From: Solirubrobacterales bacterium
GTDB taxonomy: Bacteria; Actinomycetota; Thermoleophilia; Solirubrobacterales; Solirubrobacteraceae
Direction of reading: 5' to 3'
Assembly: GCA_027306855.1 (NCBI GenBank)
Contig: DAHUYZ010000011.1
Span: 1 to 46,214, forward strand
DNA: 46,214 nucleotides
The notes below the pieces were generated by a model, which saw nothing but the letters and a program-made list of their open reading frames with translations, was not told the origin of the DNA and did not search any database. How positions within the stretch are numbered: the stretch's first letter is position 1; each line of letters starts with the position of its first letter. Shown here piece after piece: positions 45,479-46,214 of this stretch. Both the position numbers and the translations under genes were made by a program.

Positions 45479-46214
45479 AGGGGCGAGGGGCGCTGCCCGA
45501 GGGCTCTGCGCGCAGCTTGCCGGCCAGCTCGACGAACCAATCGAGCGCCTGCGGATTGGCAAGCGACTCCACGCTGGCGGCGCGACGCGGGCTCTCCCCC
45601 ATCAGGATCCGCTTCACCGGCACCTCCAGCAGCTTTCCCGACAGCGTCCGCGGCAGCTCGGCCACCTGCATGATTTCGTTCGGAACGTGCCTCGGTGAGC
45701 AGTCCTCGCGTATCCGTCGCCCGATCCGATCGCGCAGCTCGTCATCGAGCGTCACGCCCTCGCGCAGCACGACGAACAGCACCATCCACAGCTCCCCTTC
45801 GCCGTCGCGTGGAAGGTCGACGACGAGCGCGTCCAGCACCTCCTCGACGGCGCTCGTCGCGCGATAGATCTCGCTCGTTCCCATCCTCACGCCCTGGCGG
45901 TTGATCGTCGAATCGGAGCGGCCGTAGATCACTGCGGTGCCGCGCGCGGTGATCTCGATCCAGTCGCCGTGGCGCCAGACGCCCGGGTAGGTGTCGAAGT
46001 AGCTCTCCCGGTAACGCCTGCCGTCTTCGTCCCCCCAGAGGTAGAGCGGCATCGAAGGCATCGGCTCGGTGATGACCAGCTCGCCGACCTCGTCGATCAA
46101 CGGCCGACCCTCCGGGTCCCACGACTCGACCGACGCGCCCAGCGCCCGGGCCTGGAGCTCGCCCAGGTACACCGGCAGCGTCGGGACGCCGCCCACGAAC
46201 GCGGTGCACATGTC
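45477..46214 (-). CDS. Acetoacetyl-CoA synthetase, C-terminal part (cut by window edge)
   Basis: At least 245 C-terminal residues of an adenylate-forming enzyme are present; the N-terminal part lies beyond the right edge. The segment VCTAFVGGVPTLPVYLGE, the AMP-binding GVWRHGDWIEI and GRSDSTINRQGVRMGTSEIY (hinge) and the catalytic-lysine region TLSGKLLEVPVKR match acetoacetyl-CoA synthetase better than acetyl-CoA synthetase. The enzyme activates acetoacetate for use in lipid or polyhydroxybutyrate metabolism or for ketone-body use. The gene ends 116 bases before the RpiR gene. Confidence 0.92.
   Translation of the reverse strand, partial: DMCTAFVGGVPTLPVYLGELQARALGASVESWDPEGRPLIDEVGELVITEPMPSMPLYLWGDEDGRRYRESYFDTYPGVWRHGDWIEITARGTAVIYGRSDSTINRQGVRMGTSEIYRATSAVEEVLDALVVDLPRDGEGELWMVLFVVLREGVTLDDELRDRIGRRIREDCSPRHVPNEIMQVAELPRTLSGKLLEVPVKRILMGESPRRAASVESLANPQALDWFVELAGKLRAEPSGSAPRP

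Overview
The window is a dense, high-GC, almost wholly leftward-transcribed chromosomal housekeeping region of an actinomycete-like bacterium. Support comes from an actinobacterial integration host factor (mihF) next to gmk-rpoZ-coaBC, a pyrR-B-C-carA-carB operon running into them, a rpsO/pnp/M16-peptidase cluster, a CysO-type sulfur carrier, pdxS/pdxT vitamin B6 synthesis and many GTG/TTG starts in ATGA or GTGA overlaps. The fused SecDF, pyrD/pyrK where mycobacteria have pyrF, and the unusual insertions suggest a deep-branching class such as Thermoleophilia (Solirubrobacterales); that placement is inference. I see no mobile element, prophage, CRISPR array or rRNA. No gap exceeds about 250 bases.

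Layout. Positions 1-12160: translation and RNA-decay block in the order TPR protein, rimP, nusA, infB, rbfA, nrnA, truB, ribF, rpsO, an inserted AhpE-type peroxiredoxin, pnp, M16 peptidase (cut by the left edge). A hairpin plus a terminator-like hairpin sits in the rimP leader. Positions 12182-14998: coaBC, a possible 47-residue ORF, rpoZ, gmk and mihF, the last with a promoter that predicts a leaderless mRNA. Positions 15113-24071: pyrimidine operon pyrR-pyrB-pyrC-carA-carB-pyrK-pyrD with every junction overlapping and a PyrR-type RNA hairpin directly over the pyrR ribosome binding site. Positions 24069-29096: RNase Z, tRNA-Arg(CCG), CtaG, then the most interesting unit: a strong promoter, a SAM-I riboswitch, a threonine-synthase-like PLP enzyme and a CysO-like sulfur carrier; a lipid kinase diverges from it.

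Positions 29106-39220: rsh (ppGpp), recJ, a small membrane protein, secDF, a zinc-ribbon/PAS protein and ruvC-ruvA-ruvB. Positions 39345-42545: yebC and, divergently, a phosphohexomutase and a metallo-beta-lactamase protein, with overlapping -10 boxes between yebC and the mutase. Positions 42542-46214: an operon-like run of an RpiR-family regulator, pdxS, pdxT and rpiB, downstream of an acetoacetyl-CoA synthetase cut by the right edge.

Two units look like more than the sum of their parts. In the first, a SAM riboswitch controls a ThrC-like enzyme and a CysO-like thiocarboxylate carrier. This suggests that the pair makes homocysteine from O-phosphohomoserine rather than threonine. In the second, an RpiR-type sugar-phosphate sensor, the pentose-phosphate isomerase RpiB and the pentose-phosphate-consuming PLP synthase PdxST form one transcription unit, which would tie vitamin B6 output to pentose phosphate supply.
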